A model generated the notes under the pieces. That model saw only the letters and a program-made list of their open reading frames with translations. It ran no database searches and was not told the origin of the DNA. This document shows, in pieces, positions 1 to 6,506 of a DNA stretch of 6,872 nucleotides. The stretch lies in NCBI GenBank assembly GCA_002402085.1, contig NVVB01000099.1:1-6872 (forward strand), written 5' to 3'. Source of the stretch: Gammaproteobacteria bacterium (GTDB taxonomy: Bacteria > Pseudomonadota > Gammaproteobacteria > Pseudomonadales > UBA3067). Within the stretch, counting starts at the first letter, position 1, and the number at the start of each line of letters is the position of its first letter. The position numbers were made by a program, and so were the translations under genes.

Positions 1-246
1 GAGGGATTGTTGAGTTTAATTTTAAAGATTGAATTATTGTTTTCGTAGGGTAATGCTTAGCTATGGAGAGCAATCGATGTGGACCGAGTCCCCTGCGATT
101 AAAGTCTGCTCTAAAGGGGCGTGCGTTTTCGCCGGTTAACTGACGACAGTCAAGCGGCGGGCTTAGGCAGGGTTCTATTTGATTTGTTAAGTGTGTTCAT
201 TGCTCGGAGTATTCGGCCTATTTTGACTGAGCTGCTCAGCGAAGCT
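1..246. other. Left-edge non-coding region downstream of the 201-aa gene
   Basis: I see no convincing gene in this stretch. Both strands are broken by stops, and the short frames that remain (a GTG-start plus-strand frame from 121, a 26-codon plus-strand frame from 64, a 16-codon minus-strand frame) have no Shine-Dalgarno support or recognisable content. It holds a long imperfect hairpin at 130-159 and a short perfect inverted repeat at 227-239, CTGAGC-t-GCTCAG. The latter lies just after the stop of the 201-aa gene and could mark the 3' end of the minus-strand transcript, but no T-run follows it, so it is not a classical intrinsic terminator. Confidence 0.6.
130..159. repeat. Imperfect inverted repeat (13-position stem, 4-nt loop)
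   Basis: The arms 130-142 and 147-159 pair at 11 of 13 positions around the loop ACGA at 143-146. The outer five pairs are all G-C (CGCCG with CGGCG). Position 135/154 is a G-G mismatch. Position 138/151 is A-C on the plus strand but becomes a U-G wobble in a minus-strand RNA, so the hairpin is stronger in a transcript running from the 201-aa gene. No T-run follows on either side. It could be a 3'-end stabiliser or Rho-associated stem of the minus-strand operon, or a protein-binding site. The function is unknown. Confidence 0.5.
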
Positions 247-852
247 TTACTGACCTACCTCAACGCCGATAATTATGGAAGACTCTCCTCGCTCGGTGGT
301 GGGGCCATCGAAGCCGATAGAAAAGTCGTTTGCGATAAGAACGCGGCCGTTGAGTGAGGTTTGAAATGTAACCGTTGATAGGTCTGTGAAGGTCAGGGTG
401 ACGCTTGGGCCTGATTGAGTCCATGTGCCGGTTTCGTTAACATTTACTGGGCTCAGAAATGTATTGATGCTGGGCGATGCTATGTTCAGCTCAGCCTCAT
501 TTTCTACGCCCGCAAGGTTAAAACTACCGTTACTGCTGATACCCAAGGTAAAGGATTGGCTGGTCGTTCCAACGGTTGTGAAGGAAAGCTCCCCATCACC
601 TCTAAGTATGGTTCCCATTTGAGAAAGTAAATACGTTCTATCACCTACGTCATCGTTGGTTGCTGCCGCTTCTAGCACGGCGATGCGGGCGTCATTGTCA
701 TTAATTGCCGTTATCAATGCATTGAAGGAGGCGTTAACGCTGCTGGCAGTCGCAGTTTCACCGCCATTGAAAGGGGTAACACTCGCTTGGCCGGCAAGCA
801 GTGTGGAGGAGGCTAGCAACAGCGTTATAGAGAAAATCGAGTGCTTTATCAT
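247..852 (-). CDS. Secreted 201-aa protein: short helix then Ser/Thr-rich beta domain (hypothetical)
   Basis: I do not recognise a named family. Residues 1-23 form a Sec signal peptide (basic start, hydrophobic core ILLLASSTLLA, cleavage probably after GQA), with no lipobox Cys, so the product is periplasmic or secreted. Residues 27-63 (PFNGGETATASSVNASFNALITAINDNDARI, shown in part) match a motif common in exported proteins of aquatic Gammaproteobacteria: a short linker, then a helix with a heptad-like run that may oligomerise. Residues 72-201 are almost Cys-free and read as alternating beta strands, including TGTWTQSGPSVTLTF at 141-155, reminiscent of a lipocalin-like or small beta-barrel fold; that is inference only. 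The ATG at 852 is preceded by TTAGG, with 8 nt between the AGG and the ATG. The gene follows the 250-aa lipoprotein by 102 nt with no visible terminator, so it is probably the last gene of the same transcript. Confidence 0.88.
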   Translation of the reverse strand: MIKHSIFSITLLLASSTLLAGQASVTPFNGGETATASSVNASFNALITAINDNDARIAVLEAAATNDDVGDRTYLLSQMGTILRGDGELSFTTVGTTSQSFTLGISSNGSFNLAGVENEAELNIASPSINTFLSPVNVNETGTWTQSGPSVTLTFTDLSTVTFQTSLNGRVLIANDFSIGFDGPTTERGESSIIIGVEVGQ

Positions 853-954
853 TTCGGTTACCTAAGGGGTGAAGTGGATACCATTGATTAATGTTAAATT
901 AGCGTTTCTCGTGTATTGCCTGTAGGGGAATGCTGTGGGCGGTGATGTTGGTTT

Positions 955-1707
955 TTATTGCCATTTTTTGCCATCGTCCCAATTGAATTGATCCCAAACT
1001 GCATCGACCAACACGCTTATTTGTACGTCTGCAGAGAGTGAAGGAAGGTTGATGGGGAATGCACTAAGCGTGACAGTTGTGTTTGATAAAAAACCACTTG
1101 AAGGCGTGTAGACGCCTTCGATATCGACGATGCCCAGAGTCGGGTTGCCTCCAGTAATGCCGTTGACCGCGTAGCCGACGGTGTTGTTGCTCAGCCCGCT
1201 GACGGTTCCGGTGAGCGATGCTGATTCATTAATATCAATGATTACGGCGCTTGAGCCGATTGCGACGGTAAATGTTTTGTTTAAGGGAAGAGACACCGCT
1301 CTTGATTCGTTGGGGGATAAGGCTTCGACAGACGTGCTGCCTTGATAGAGGGTGTCTTGACCATTGATAGCCCTTACGCTCACCAAGAGGTTCTCATTAG
1401 GAATTACGTTGAGTCGCATCACGCCAGTCAGTGAGGAGGTTGACGCTGATTTTACTATGGCTTCTCGGCTGTCGCGCACTTCAATGATTAATGTTTGGAT
1501 GTCAGAAGGGACGGTTTCATTTTGACCGGCGGATACCGCCTGACTTCGAGTGGCGCCCCCGGCCTTGGTGAGCGCATCGCTTTGAGTCATGGAAACCACC
1601 AGTGTGGCGTGGTCGGGGATCGAGTTGCTAGAGCCGCCACACCCTGCAAGGCTTAACGTTAATAAAATACTGGCAATAAAGTAACGGCTATTTTGAAGTG
1701 TTGTCAT
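955..1707 (-). CDS. 250-aa outer-membrane lipoprotein, stand-alone copy of the Ig-like module
   Basis: Residues 1-22 are a lipoprotein signal peptide with lipobox L20-A21-G22-C23. The +2 residue is Gly, so outer-membrane sorting is expected. After a polar linker (24-68), residues about 69-150 form a beta domain (IQTLIIEVRD ... LLVSVRAINGQDTLYQGSTSV). Residues about 155-234 form an Ig-like domain with the GLSNN...Y.VN.I.GGN...G..D..GVYTP signature. The same two domains, in the same order, make up residues about 30-220 of the 796-aa propeller lipoprotein, so the two are paralogous. The C-terminus ends in a Trp/Asp-rich tail (W238, W243, W249) that the larger protein lacks. The start follows the barrel gene by 18 nt, with AGGA 9 nt before the ATG, so co-transcription is very likely. 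The partner and ligand are unknown; a surface or periplasmic accessory of the barrel is an inference. Confidence 0.92.
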   Translation of the reverse strand: MTTLQNSRYFIASILLTLSLAGCGGSSNSIPDHATLVVSMTQSDALTKAGGATRSQAVSAGQNETVPSDIQTLIIEVRDSREAIVKSASTSSLTGVMRLNVIPNENLLVSVRAINGQDTLYQGSTSVEALSPNESRAVSLPLNKTFTVAIGSSAVIIDINESASLTGTVSGLSNNTVGYAVNGITGGNPTLGIVDIEGVYTPSSGFLSNTTVTLSAFPINLPSLSADVQISVLVDAVWDQFNWDDGKKWQ

Positions 1708-1725
1708 TCTGATGATTCCTAAGGA

Positions 1726-3159
1726 TTACTTAAGTTCGGTTCGAATGCCTATTGAAAAGTTGGTGGAGGTGTAGTCGTCTAAGTCTAGTATCGTTTCGAG
1801 TTGTGCAAAGCCACTGAGTCCACGCGGTAGGCCGATGTATGAGCCCACTAAGAAATTGAAATAATCTTGGTCGAATTCGTCTGTATTAAAAGCAATTAAA
1901 GAGGCGTCTGGATCAGCAGCAAAGGATGAGATTACCGGAGCGGCTTCTTCGTCCAATTCGTGAATCCATGTAATGGATATTTGGGGGATTAGTGAGCCCC
2001 AACTAAACCCGTACGCTCTGCGAGTTTCAATGGTAATGTCCGTTGACGCATTTTGATTCTCTTGATCATCAACGATTAACTCAAAGCCGGTGCTGCCTTG
2101 TTCTTCATACCCGTCTACTTCGGCGTTGATGTACGTAAACTTACCCAAGGCCGTTAACTCGATGCCGTTGTTGTAATTCCAACTATAGGAGGTGTTGAGG
2201 CTTAAGCCCCATTGGAATGCATCGGTTGATGAGTTTATTTTTTCGATAGAGGGTGCGCCGCCTAGAAAGAATATAACGTCACGGCTGGTTTGGTAGTCAT
2301 AAATCCCTGTATAAATGGATGCGTCGAAAATCCATTGGGGTTTATATAGATAGCTTCCAAATAACGATAAATTATAGTTGTCAATTTCTATGCCGCCTTT
2401 TTGAGGATTTAAGGCGAGCTCAGAATAGGCCAGCTCTAAGGCGGTGCCGATGATGAATTTATTGGTATAGCGGTAGTTGCCACCCAATAATAGGCTAATG
2501 GTGTCGTTTTCGTAGCCTGAATCTTGAATAGTCGCGTCTTTAGTCGCATGTAATGTGTAAACGCTTGCAAAGGCATCGACACGTTTTAATAATTCATTAA
2601 GATTATCAAATTGTCCGTTTTCTGAGTCCGTCAAGTTTGAAGGGGAAAAAGACGCTTTGTAAAAATAGGATTCATTTTGATAGACGTCGCTATAGTCCCC
2701 GTAATAATTACCACTATCGCTCTCGAAATAAGTGGCGTCTGCTTGGGTGTTTTTGGATCGTTTCGCTGGGCGCGCGCTTGAGCGATTGGAAACCGATCTG
2801 ATTCTTGAGGTGTTATTTCCGGTGGTTATATTTTTGCTTAGTGAGGACGCGTATTTAGGGGATAGTTGTTCGTGAAAATTATCTAATTCGCTTTGGTTGG
2901 CTTGGTTCATTGATGAACAGATCACGAGAAGATTGTCTTGTTGGGGGCTACGTTGGCCATCCGCTAGATTGCCTAATGAGCTGCATGCAGATAGCAGTCC
3001 TGTTTCAGTGGCCACTTGGGGAGTTGTTTGCTGAGAGCTCTCGAGCACAATGTCTAATGTTAATTGGTCTGGCGCAGCAGCTAAGCATTGAAGGGGCGCA
3101 ATCAGAATTGAAGTGGCTAAATAAATTAACGGTTTTAATAAATGTTGTTTTTGGATCAT
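1726..3159 (-). CDS. Autotransporter-type outer-membrane beta-barrel protein with short passenger
   Basis: Residues 1-28 are a Sec signal peptide (KQHLLKPLIYLATSILIAPLQ, ending LAA|A). Residues about 50-125 resemble the conserved N-terminal region of one autotransporter-like family in Gammaproteobacteria. This comprises a Cys-containing segment (Cys59 and Cys81, possibly a disulfide), then a segment like 'L..LSP...A......T.....RI'. Residues 126-190 are polar and rich in Ser, Asn, Asp and Tyr. Residues about 195-477 are a beta-barrel: alternating strands ending in aromatics, such as SLLLGGNYRYT, FIIGTALELAYS and NYNLSLFGSYLY. The last strand, NFSIGIRTELK, ends in Leu-Lys rather than the usual terminal Phe or Trp. 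The passenger (about 165 aa) is far shorter than in adhesin or protease autotransporters, so this may be an anchor or porin-like member. It heads an apparent operon with the 250-aa lipoprotein. Upstream lie a conserved 29-bp element and a hairpin over the weak ribosome site. The barrel class is secure; the role is not. Confidence 0.88.
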   Translation of the reverse strand: MIQKQHLLKPLIYLATSILIAPLQCLAAAPDQLTLDIVLESSQQTTPQVATETGLLSACSSLGNLADGQRSPQQDNLLVICSSMNQANQSELDNFHEQLSPKYASSLSKNITTGNNTSRIRSVSNRSSARPAKRSKNTQADATYFESDSGNYYGDYSDVYQNESYFYKASFSPSNLTDSENGQFDNLNELLKRVDAFASVYTLHATKDATIQDSGYENDTISLLLGGNYRYTNKFIIGTALELAYSELALNPQKGGIEIDNYNLSLFGSYLYKPQWIFDASIYTGIYDYQTSRDVIFFLGGAPSIEKINSSTDAFQWGLSLNTSYSWNYNNGIELTALGKFTYINAEVDGYEEQGSTGFELIVDDQENQNASTDITIETRRAYGFSWGSLIPQISITWIHELDEEAAPVISSFAADPDASLIAFNTDEFDQDYFNFLVGSYIGLPRGLSGFAQLETILDLDDYTSTNFSIGIRTELK

Positions 3160-3163
3160 AGCA

Positions 3164-3178
3164 ACTCAACCATTGAGT
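3164..3178 (-). promoter_or_regulatory. Hairpin over the ribosome-binding region of the barrel gene
   Basis: In the mRNA direction the sequence is ACTCAA-TGG-TTGAGT, followed by TGCT and the ATG of the barrel gene: a perfect 6-bp stem with a 3-nt loop ending 4 nt before the start codon. The only purine-rich stretch near this start (GAG) lies in the 3' arm, so folding would mask it. This could lower or regulate translation; it may also be chance. Confidence 0.4.
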
Positions 3179-3239
3179 GTTGTTATTAAGTGCGAAGCTC
3201 GAGTGGAGCTGTGCGTGTTGTTTTTATATTGATTCTGAT

Positions 3240-3270
3240 CTTATAAGAGCACTGATTTAAATACAATAAA
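3240..3270 (-). promoter_or_regulatory. Conserved upstream element, copy 1 (barrel gene)
   Basis: On the minus strand the element runs from TTTATTG at 3270-3264 to the core CAGTGCTCTTATA at 3254-3242. The 29 bases 3242-3270 align without gaps to 6103-6131, with 25 identical. TATAAG at 3245-3240 is a good -10 hexamer (5 of 6 against TATAAT). The conserved TTATTG 18 nt upstream is a poor -35. This suggests a promoter that depends on an activator or an alternative sigma factor, with the conserved core lying in the spacer. The element edge is 82 nt before the barrel start codon, so an mRNA leader of about 70-75 nt is expected. Confidence 0.6.
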
Positions 3271-3325
3271 ACGGTTAATGCTGGGCGGGTGTAATGAAGT
3301 TGCCCCTGGTGAGGTTGGCTTGATT

Positions 3326-3448
3326 CTATTTGGGTCTAAATTGATCAGGATAGCGCGTATTAATGCATTGTCGCAGTAAGTCTTGGTTATCAATCAATAT
3401 AAAAGGTTTGGGGAGATAGCCGTAATCCAATTTAACTATTCGCGTCAT
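3326..3448 (-). CDS. Possible 40-aa small ORF or gene remnant
   Basis: The frame starts MTRIVKLDYGYLPKPFILID and stops at TAG; it stays open about 13 codons upstream of the ATG. Its amino-acid mix looks more protein-like than random translation. However, no Shine-Dalgarno sequence precedes the ATG, and the promoter-like hexamers at 3450-3477 would place the transcript start at or just after the ATG. It could be a leaderless peptide, a remnant of a lost gene, or chance. I do not recognise the sequence. Confidence 0.18.
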   Translation of the reverse strand: MTRIVKLDYGYLPKPFILIDNQDLLRQCINTRYPDQFRPK

Positions 3449-3449
3449 A

Positions 3450-3477
3450 ACTATAGGGCAAAATTTGAATTTCTCAA
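3450..3477 (-). promoter_or_regulatory. Sigma70-like promoter in the spacer
   Basis: On the minus strand TTGAGA (3477-3472, 5 of 6 to TTGACA) is followed after 16 nt by TATAGT (3455-3450, 5 of 6 to TATAAT). It points toward the barrel gene, about 290 nt before its start. It could add a long-leader transcript to the operon or drive a small RNA across the spacer. Confidence 0.4.
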
Positions 3478-3634
3478 CCTGACTTTAATGGTCATTGGTG
3501 TAGGGTTTTATTCGCCATGATAATTATTTTGTTGGCGCGAGAAATGGGTGTGTTAAATAGTTGTGTTAAATTTTGTACGATTAATGCAGGTTTCTATAGA
3601 GTCCGATGCAGTTTTCAGTTTGTGCGCTGCACGC

Positions 3635-6025
3635 TTAGTAAGTCAATACGCTGCCTGTGAAATTGGACGATTGATGCGCTCCGATGACTAACGTTTGGCC
3701 GTCAGCCGAAAGACTGATACTTGAACCCAAAGAAAGAGTGGTTTCAGCGTTATTGCCTTTCACATACGTTTGTTGATCCCAGATTGCGTCATTTTGGCTG
3801 TATACATAAGCAGCGCCAGCGCTAGAGAGGTCGTTGCTTGATTCACCTTCGCCGTTTTTACTGGCGCCAGTGGCATTGCTGTCCTCCTTGTTAGCTCCTA
3901 CTGCAAGCAAGCGCCCTGACTCTGATAGGCTAATACTTTGTCCGAAATTATCTTCTGCTTCGGTGTTGCTGGCTTTTATGTATGCCTGCTGGTTCCAGAC
4001 TGAATCAATGAGTTGAAAAATATACACTGCACCGGAGTTTATACTTTCATTATCTTCCTCTTCACTACCGTTGGTGTTCACACCGAACACGCTACTGTCT
4101 TCCTTATTGGCGCTAACAGCCAGCGTTTTACCGTTTGCGGAAAGGGCGACCTGATGGCCGAAATTATCATTTTCGTCACTGTTGCTCGCTTTGATGTAGG
4201 CTTGTTGTTGCCAGGATGCATCAAAGCGTGAAAATAAATAAGCGGCGCCTGCGCCTGGGGCGGTATTATCTGATTCGCCTGAGCCGTCTGTGCTAATGCT
4301 GTTTGAATTACTCGATTCGGATTCTGCGCCTACGGCAAGGGTGTTGCCGTCAGCAGATAGGCTGACACTTGCGCCAAAATGATCGGCTGTGCCAAAATTG
4401 CTGGCTTTAATGGTGTCGTGTTGGAGCCATGTGTTTTCTTGGCGAATAAATACATAAACTGTTCCTGACTTTTCAAAAGTCTGTTGTTCAATTACGTCTT
4501 GATCCGAAATAATCTCAATGGGATCACCGTCTTCGTCAATTGCACCGACGGCTAGAGTGTCGCCATTTTCGGAGAGGCTGATACTCCAACCAAATTGATC
4601 GCCTGCTTCGGTGTTGCTCGCTTTGATGTAGGCTTGCTGAGTCCAGGTTTGATTGCTACGCACGAAGAGGTAGGCGGCACCGGCATCGGTGGCAGTTAGG
4701 TGTGTACTGTCTTGTTCACTGCCCGTTGCACTAATTTTCGCGGCTGCGCTACTTTCTCTGTTCGCGCCCACTGCTAAGGTATTACCGTTGGCGGATAAAC
4801 TTAGGCTCCAAGCAAATTGGTCGCCGGCTTCAGTGTTGTCGGCCTTTATATACGCTTGCTGAGTCCATGTGGCGTCGGTGGTGGTGCGGGTATATACGTA
4901 GGCTGCTCCGGAATTAATTGCATTATTGTTAGCCGTTTGCGCACTGCTGGAGGAAATACCTTGCGCACTACTGTCCTCGTTGAAAGCGCCTATTGCTAAT
5001 GTTAGGCCGTCGGCTGATAGTGACAGGCTTTGTCCGAAAGAATCTTTTTCATCTGCGTTACTTGCTGTCTGTTCGCCAATGCTCTCGAGTAACAGTTCAC
5101 TAATGCCAAGTTCGTTCGAGCTGACGAGTTTGCCTGTGGCGTTATGTGCTTCGAGGCGATAACGTGCATTTAACCAGTCAGTTAAATGCACAGGTAATTC
5201 AAGTGTGGTGCTGGTTCCGGTGAGCTGGGCTTGATCAGGGATTACGCTGAACCCCGATTGGGAGTCAGGATTGGCCATTAACTGATAAAAGGTGGCGTTG
5301 GGAAATGCTAGCCAATCAAACTGAATGGTTTTTGTGGTTGCGACGCGATTCGATATTGTTAAGGATGGCGGTTCGGTGAAAGCAATGGTGACCGAAAACT
5401 CCTCAATAAATGACGGCGCAACGGTGGGGGCGGCGCTTACAGTGACCACCGTTTCTTCGCTTAGGTTGAGCGGCGCCGTATAGACGCCGGTGTTGTCTAT
5501 TGTTCCGATGGAGGCATTTCCTCCCGGGATTTCATTGACGAAATAGCTTAGCGCGTTATTTGACAATCCTTCCGCGAGTGCGTCGATCTTCAGCGTTTCG
5601 TTGGGTTGGACGTCCGTGGCGTTAATTTGGGCTGTGAATGAAAAGCTTTGTTGGATTGTAATAGCGACAGACCTTAATTCTTGGCTCAGTAGAGGGGTGA
5701 CCGATATGCCTCCTTCATAAAAAGTTTCTGTTTCATTGCGTGCAAATACTGTAACGGTTAAATCAGCGTTTGGGTTGACTGTTAAACGTACATTTCTTCC
5801 TGCGGTGCCAGTGCTGGCAGATGAAATTAAGTTATTGTTTTCATCGCGGACTTCTACTATCAGCGTGCTTATTTCCGCTGGAAGCGAGGCGTCATCATCG
5901 CCTGACGCGATACTGGTTGAAATGAGGATTGCGGTCTGGTTTATTTCTTCTTCTGTGCCGCCACAACCTGAGGTGTTAATGATTATTAAAAGGCCGCAGA
6001 GTGATATTAGTTTTTTTGTGAGCAT
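3635..6025 (-). CDS. 796-aa surface lipoprotein: Ig-like module, FN3-like domain, seven-bladed FG-GAP propeller
   Basis: From the chosen ATG at 6025, residues 1-20 are a lipoprotein signal peptide (MLTKK, hydrophobic core, T18-S19-G20-C21); +2 Gly suggests the outer membrane. Residues about 30-220 hold a beta domain plus an Ig-like domain with GVYTAP, paralogous to the 250-aa lipoprotein. Residues about 221-309 look like fibronectin type III (FDW...FPNATFYQLM, YRLEAHNATG). Residues about 314-796 carry seven repeats of the type FG.S.SLSADG.TLAVGA..EDS...GAAYVY...W.QQAYIKAS, i.e. an integrin-alpha-like FG-GAP (FG-GAP_2 type) propeller. An in-frame start 34 codons upstream is rejected: that extension is not signal-like and would overlap the conserved promoter element at 6103-6131. 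GGA lies 6 nt before the chosen ATG. FG-GAP propellers bind proteins or glycans, often with calcium, so a surface adhesin or ligand-binding role is plausible but not shown. Confidence 0.92.
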   Translation of the reverse strand: MLTKKLISLCGLLIIINTSGCGGTEEEINQTAILISTSIASGDDDASLPAEISTLIVEVRDENNNLISSASTGTAGRNVRLTVNPNADLTVTVFARNETETFYEGGISVTPLLSQELRSVAITIQQSFSFTAQINATDVQPNETLKIDALAEGLSNNALSYFVNEIPGGNASIGTIDNTGVYTAPLNLSEETVVTVSAAPTVAPSFIEEFSVTIAFTEPPSLTISNRVATTKTIQFDWLAFPNATFYQLMANPDSQSGFSVIPDQAQLTGTSTTLELPVHLTDWLNARYRLEAHNATGKLVSSNELGISELLLESIGEQTASNADEKDSFGQSLSLSADGLTLAIGAFNEDSSAQGISSSSAQTANNNAINSGAAYVYTRTTTDATWTQQAYIKADNTEAGDQFAWSLSLSANGNTLAVGANRESSAAAKISATGSEQDSTHLTATDAGAAYLFVRSNQTWTQQAYIKASNTEAGDQFGWSISLSENGDTLAVGAIDEDGDPIEIISDQDVIEQQTFEKSGTVYVFIRQENTWLQHDTIKASNFGTADHFGASVSLSADGNTLAVGAESESSNSNSISTDGSGESDNTAPGAGAAYLFSRFDASWQQQAYIKASNSDENDNFGHQVALSANGKTLAVSANKEDSSVFGVNTNGSEEEDNESINSGAVYIFQLIDSVWNQQAYIKASNTEAEDNFGQSISLSESGRLLAVGANKEDSNATGASKNGEGESSNDLSSAGAAYVYSQNDAIWDQQTYVKGNNAETTLSLGSSISLSADGQTLVIGAHQSSNFTGSVLTY
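3638..5086 (-). repeat. Seven tandem FG-GAP blade repeats within the propeller lipoprotein
   Basis: The blade motif ([FL][GA]..[SV].[AS]LS..G..LAV.A) starts at about residues 330, 404, 478, 550, 622, 694 and 766 of the 796-aa protein, a period of 72-74 residues. The first six blades each carry a polar loop of about 20 residues between GA..EDS and GA.Y.[YF]. The seventh lacks this loop and the final W.QQ strand. The segment before blade one (GEQTASNADEKDSFG) supplies the missing outer strand, so the ring should close in the classic 'velcro' fashion. At DNA level, two 25-nt stretches at 4180-4204 and 4612-4636 are identical, indicating recent or homogenised blade duplication. Confidence 0.88.
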
Positions 6026-6100
6026 AACAAATCCATGTTTGCAAAATTGATACAGCACGTTGATATTTAATAGAGGCACGATCGAGCTGACATGTCCGAT

Positions 6101-6131
6101 TCTATAAGAGCACTGTTTTAATCGCAATAAA
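6101..6131 (-). promoter_or_regulatory. Conserved upstream element, copy 2 (propeller gene)
   Basis: This is the second copy of the 29-bp element, with the same core CAGTGCTCTTATA (6115-6103, minus strand) and the same TTTATTG end (6131-6125). The -10-like hexamer is TATAGA at 6106-6101. The element edge is 77 nt before the ATG at 6025, nearly the same spacing as for the barrel gene. This supports both the promoter reading and the choice of that ATG. Confidence 0.6.
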
Positions 6132-6506
6132 GTAATTGGGTGCCGCGTAGTGTATTTTTTTGTGGGGTATTAGATAGGGTTGGTAATAAAGTGAGTTGAG
6201 GGTTGCTTGTAAATAAGTTGAGGGGCTGTTATCGACAAGCAGCTTAGCTTGGTGAGTGATCTTTGTTGGCGTTAATTCTCTGTAGGCTGGGTTTATTAGG
6301 CCGTATTAAAAGGAGGAAATAGTCGATACCGGAATGGCCTAGAAGTTTAGTATTGTTAACTGGGCTATGGTGAGAGGGTTTTATAGTGGTAGTATTATTA
6401 GCTCAATAGCTTGGACTATTTTTGTATCGATCGGTAAAGGTTGAGTGGTTTGGTTAACGGGTTTTTGGATGTAGGCTGAGCATTGTTGGATTCGCTGGAT
6501 TATTTG

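Larger units (their letters stand above)
3160..3634. other. Spacer between propeller gene and barrel gene
   Basis: This 475-nt stretch separates the end of the propeller lipoprotein gene from the start of the barrel gene. It holds the conserved 29-bp element at 3242-3270, the hairpin at 3164-3178, and a sigma70-like promoter on the minus strand at 3450-3477. It also holds a 40-codon minus-strand frame at 3326-3448 and a weak inverted repeat CGCCA/TGGCG at 3513-3537 (15-nt loop). No strong intrinsic terminator is visible after the propeller gene. A short stem GTGC-AGC-GCAC sits within 15 nt of its stop but has no T-run. Nothing else recognisable is present. Confidence 0.6.

Noticed and set aside
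85..118. tRNA-like stretch on the minus strand (AGAGCAG ... ACTTTAATC)
   Set aside because: It resembles the D-arm and anticodon part of a tRNA, but no five-pair anticodon stem, T-arm (GTTCGA) or acceptor stem can be formed.
130..159. Integron attC-type recombination site
   Set aside because: The expected RYYYAAC and GTTRRRY core sites are absent, and the neighbouring genes are not cassette-like.
121..357. 78-codon plus-strand frame with GTG start
   Set aside because: It overlaps the 3' end of the 201-aa gene on the other strand, has no ribosome site, and resembles no family I know. It is most likely a shadow.
3517..3660. 47-codon plus-strand frame rich in Cys
   Set aside because: It runs antisense into the end of the propeller gene, lacks a Shine-Dalgarno sequence, and has an unlikely composition.
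6026..6127. Upstream ATG at 6127 extending the propeller lipoprotein by 34 residues
   Set aside because: The extension is not signal-like, would bury the lipoprotein signal peptide, and would place the start inside the conserved promoter element. The ATG at 6025 gives a proper signal peptide and matching promoter spacing.
6367..6444. 25-aa hydrophobic plus-strand peptide, possibly a small membrane toxin
   Set aside because: There is one predicted membrane segment but no ribosome site, no promoter and no antisense RNA partner. A short frame of this kind is expected by chance in T-rich DNA.
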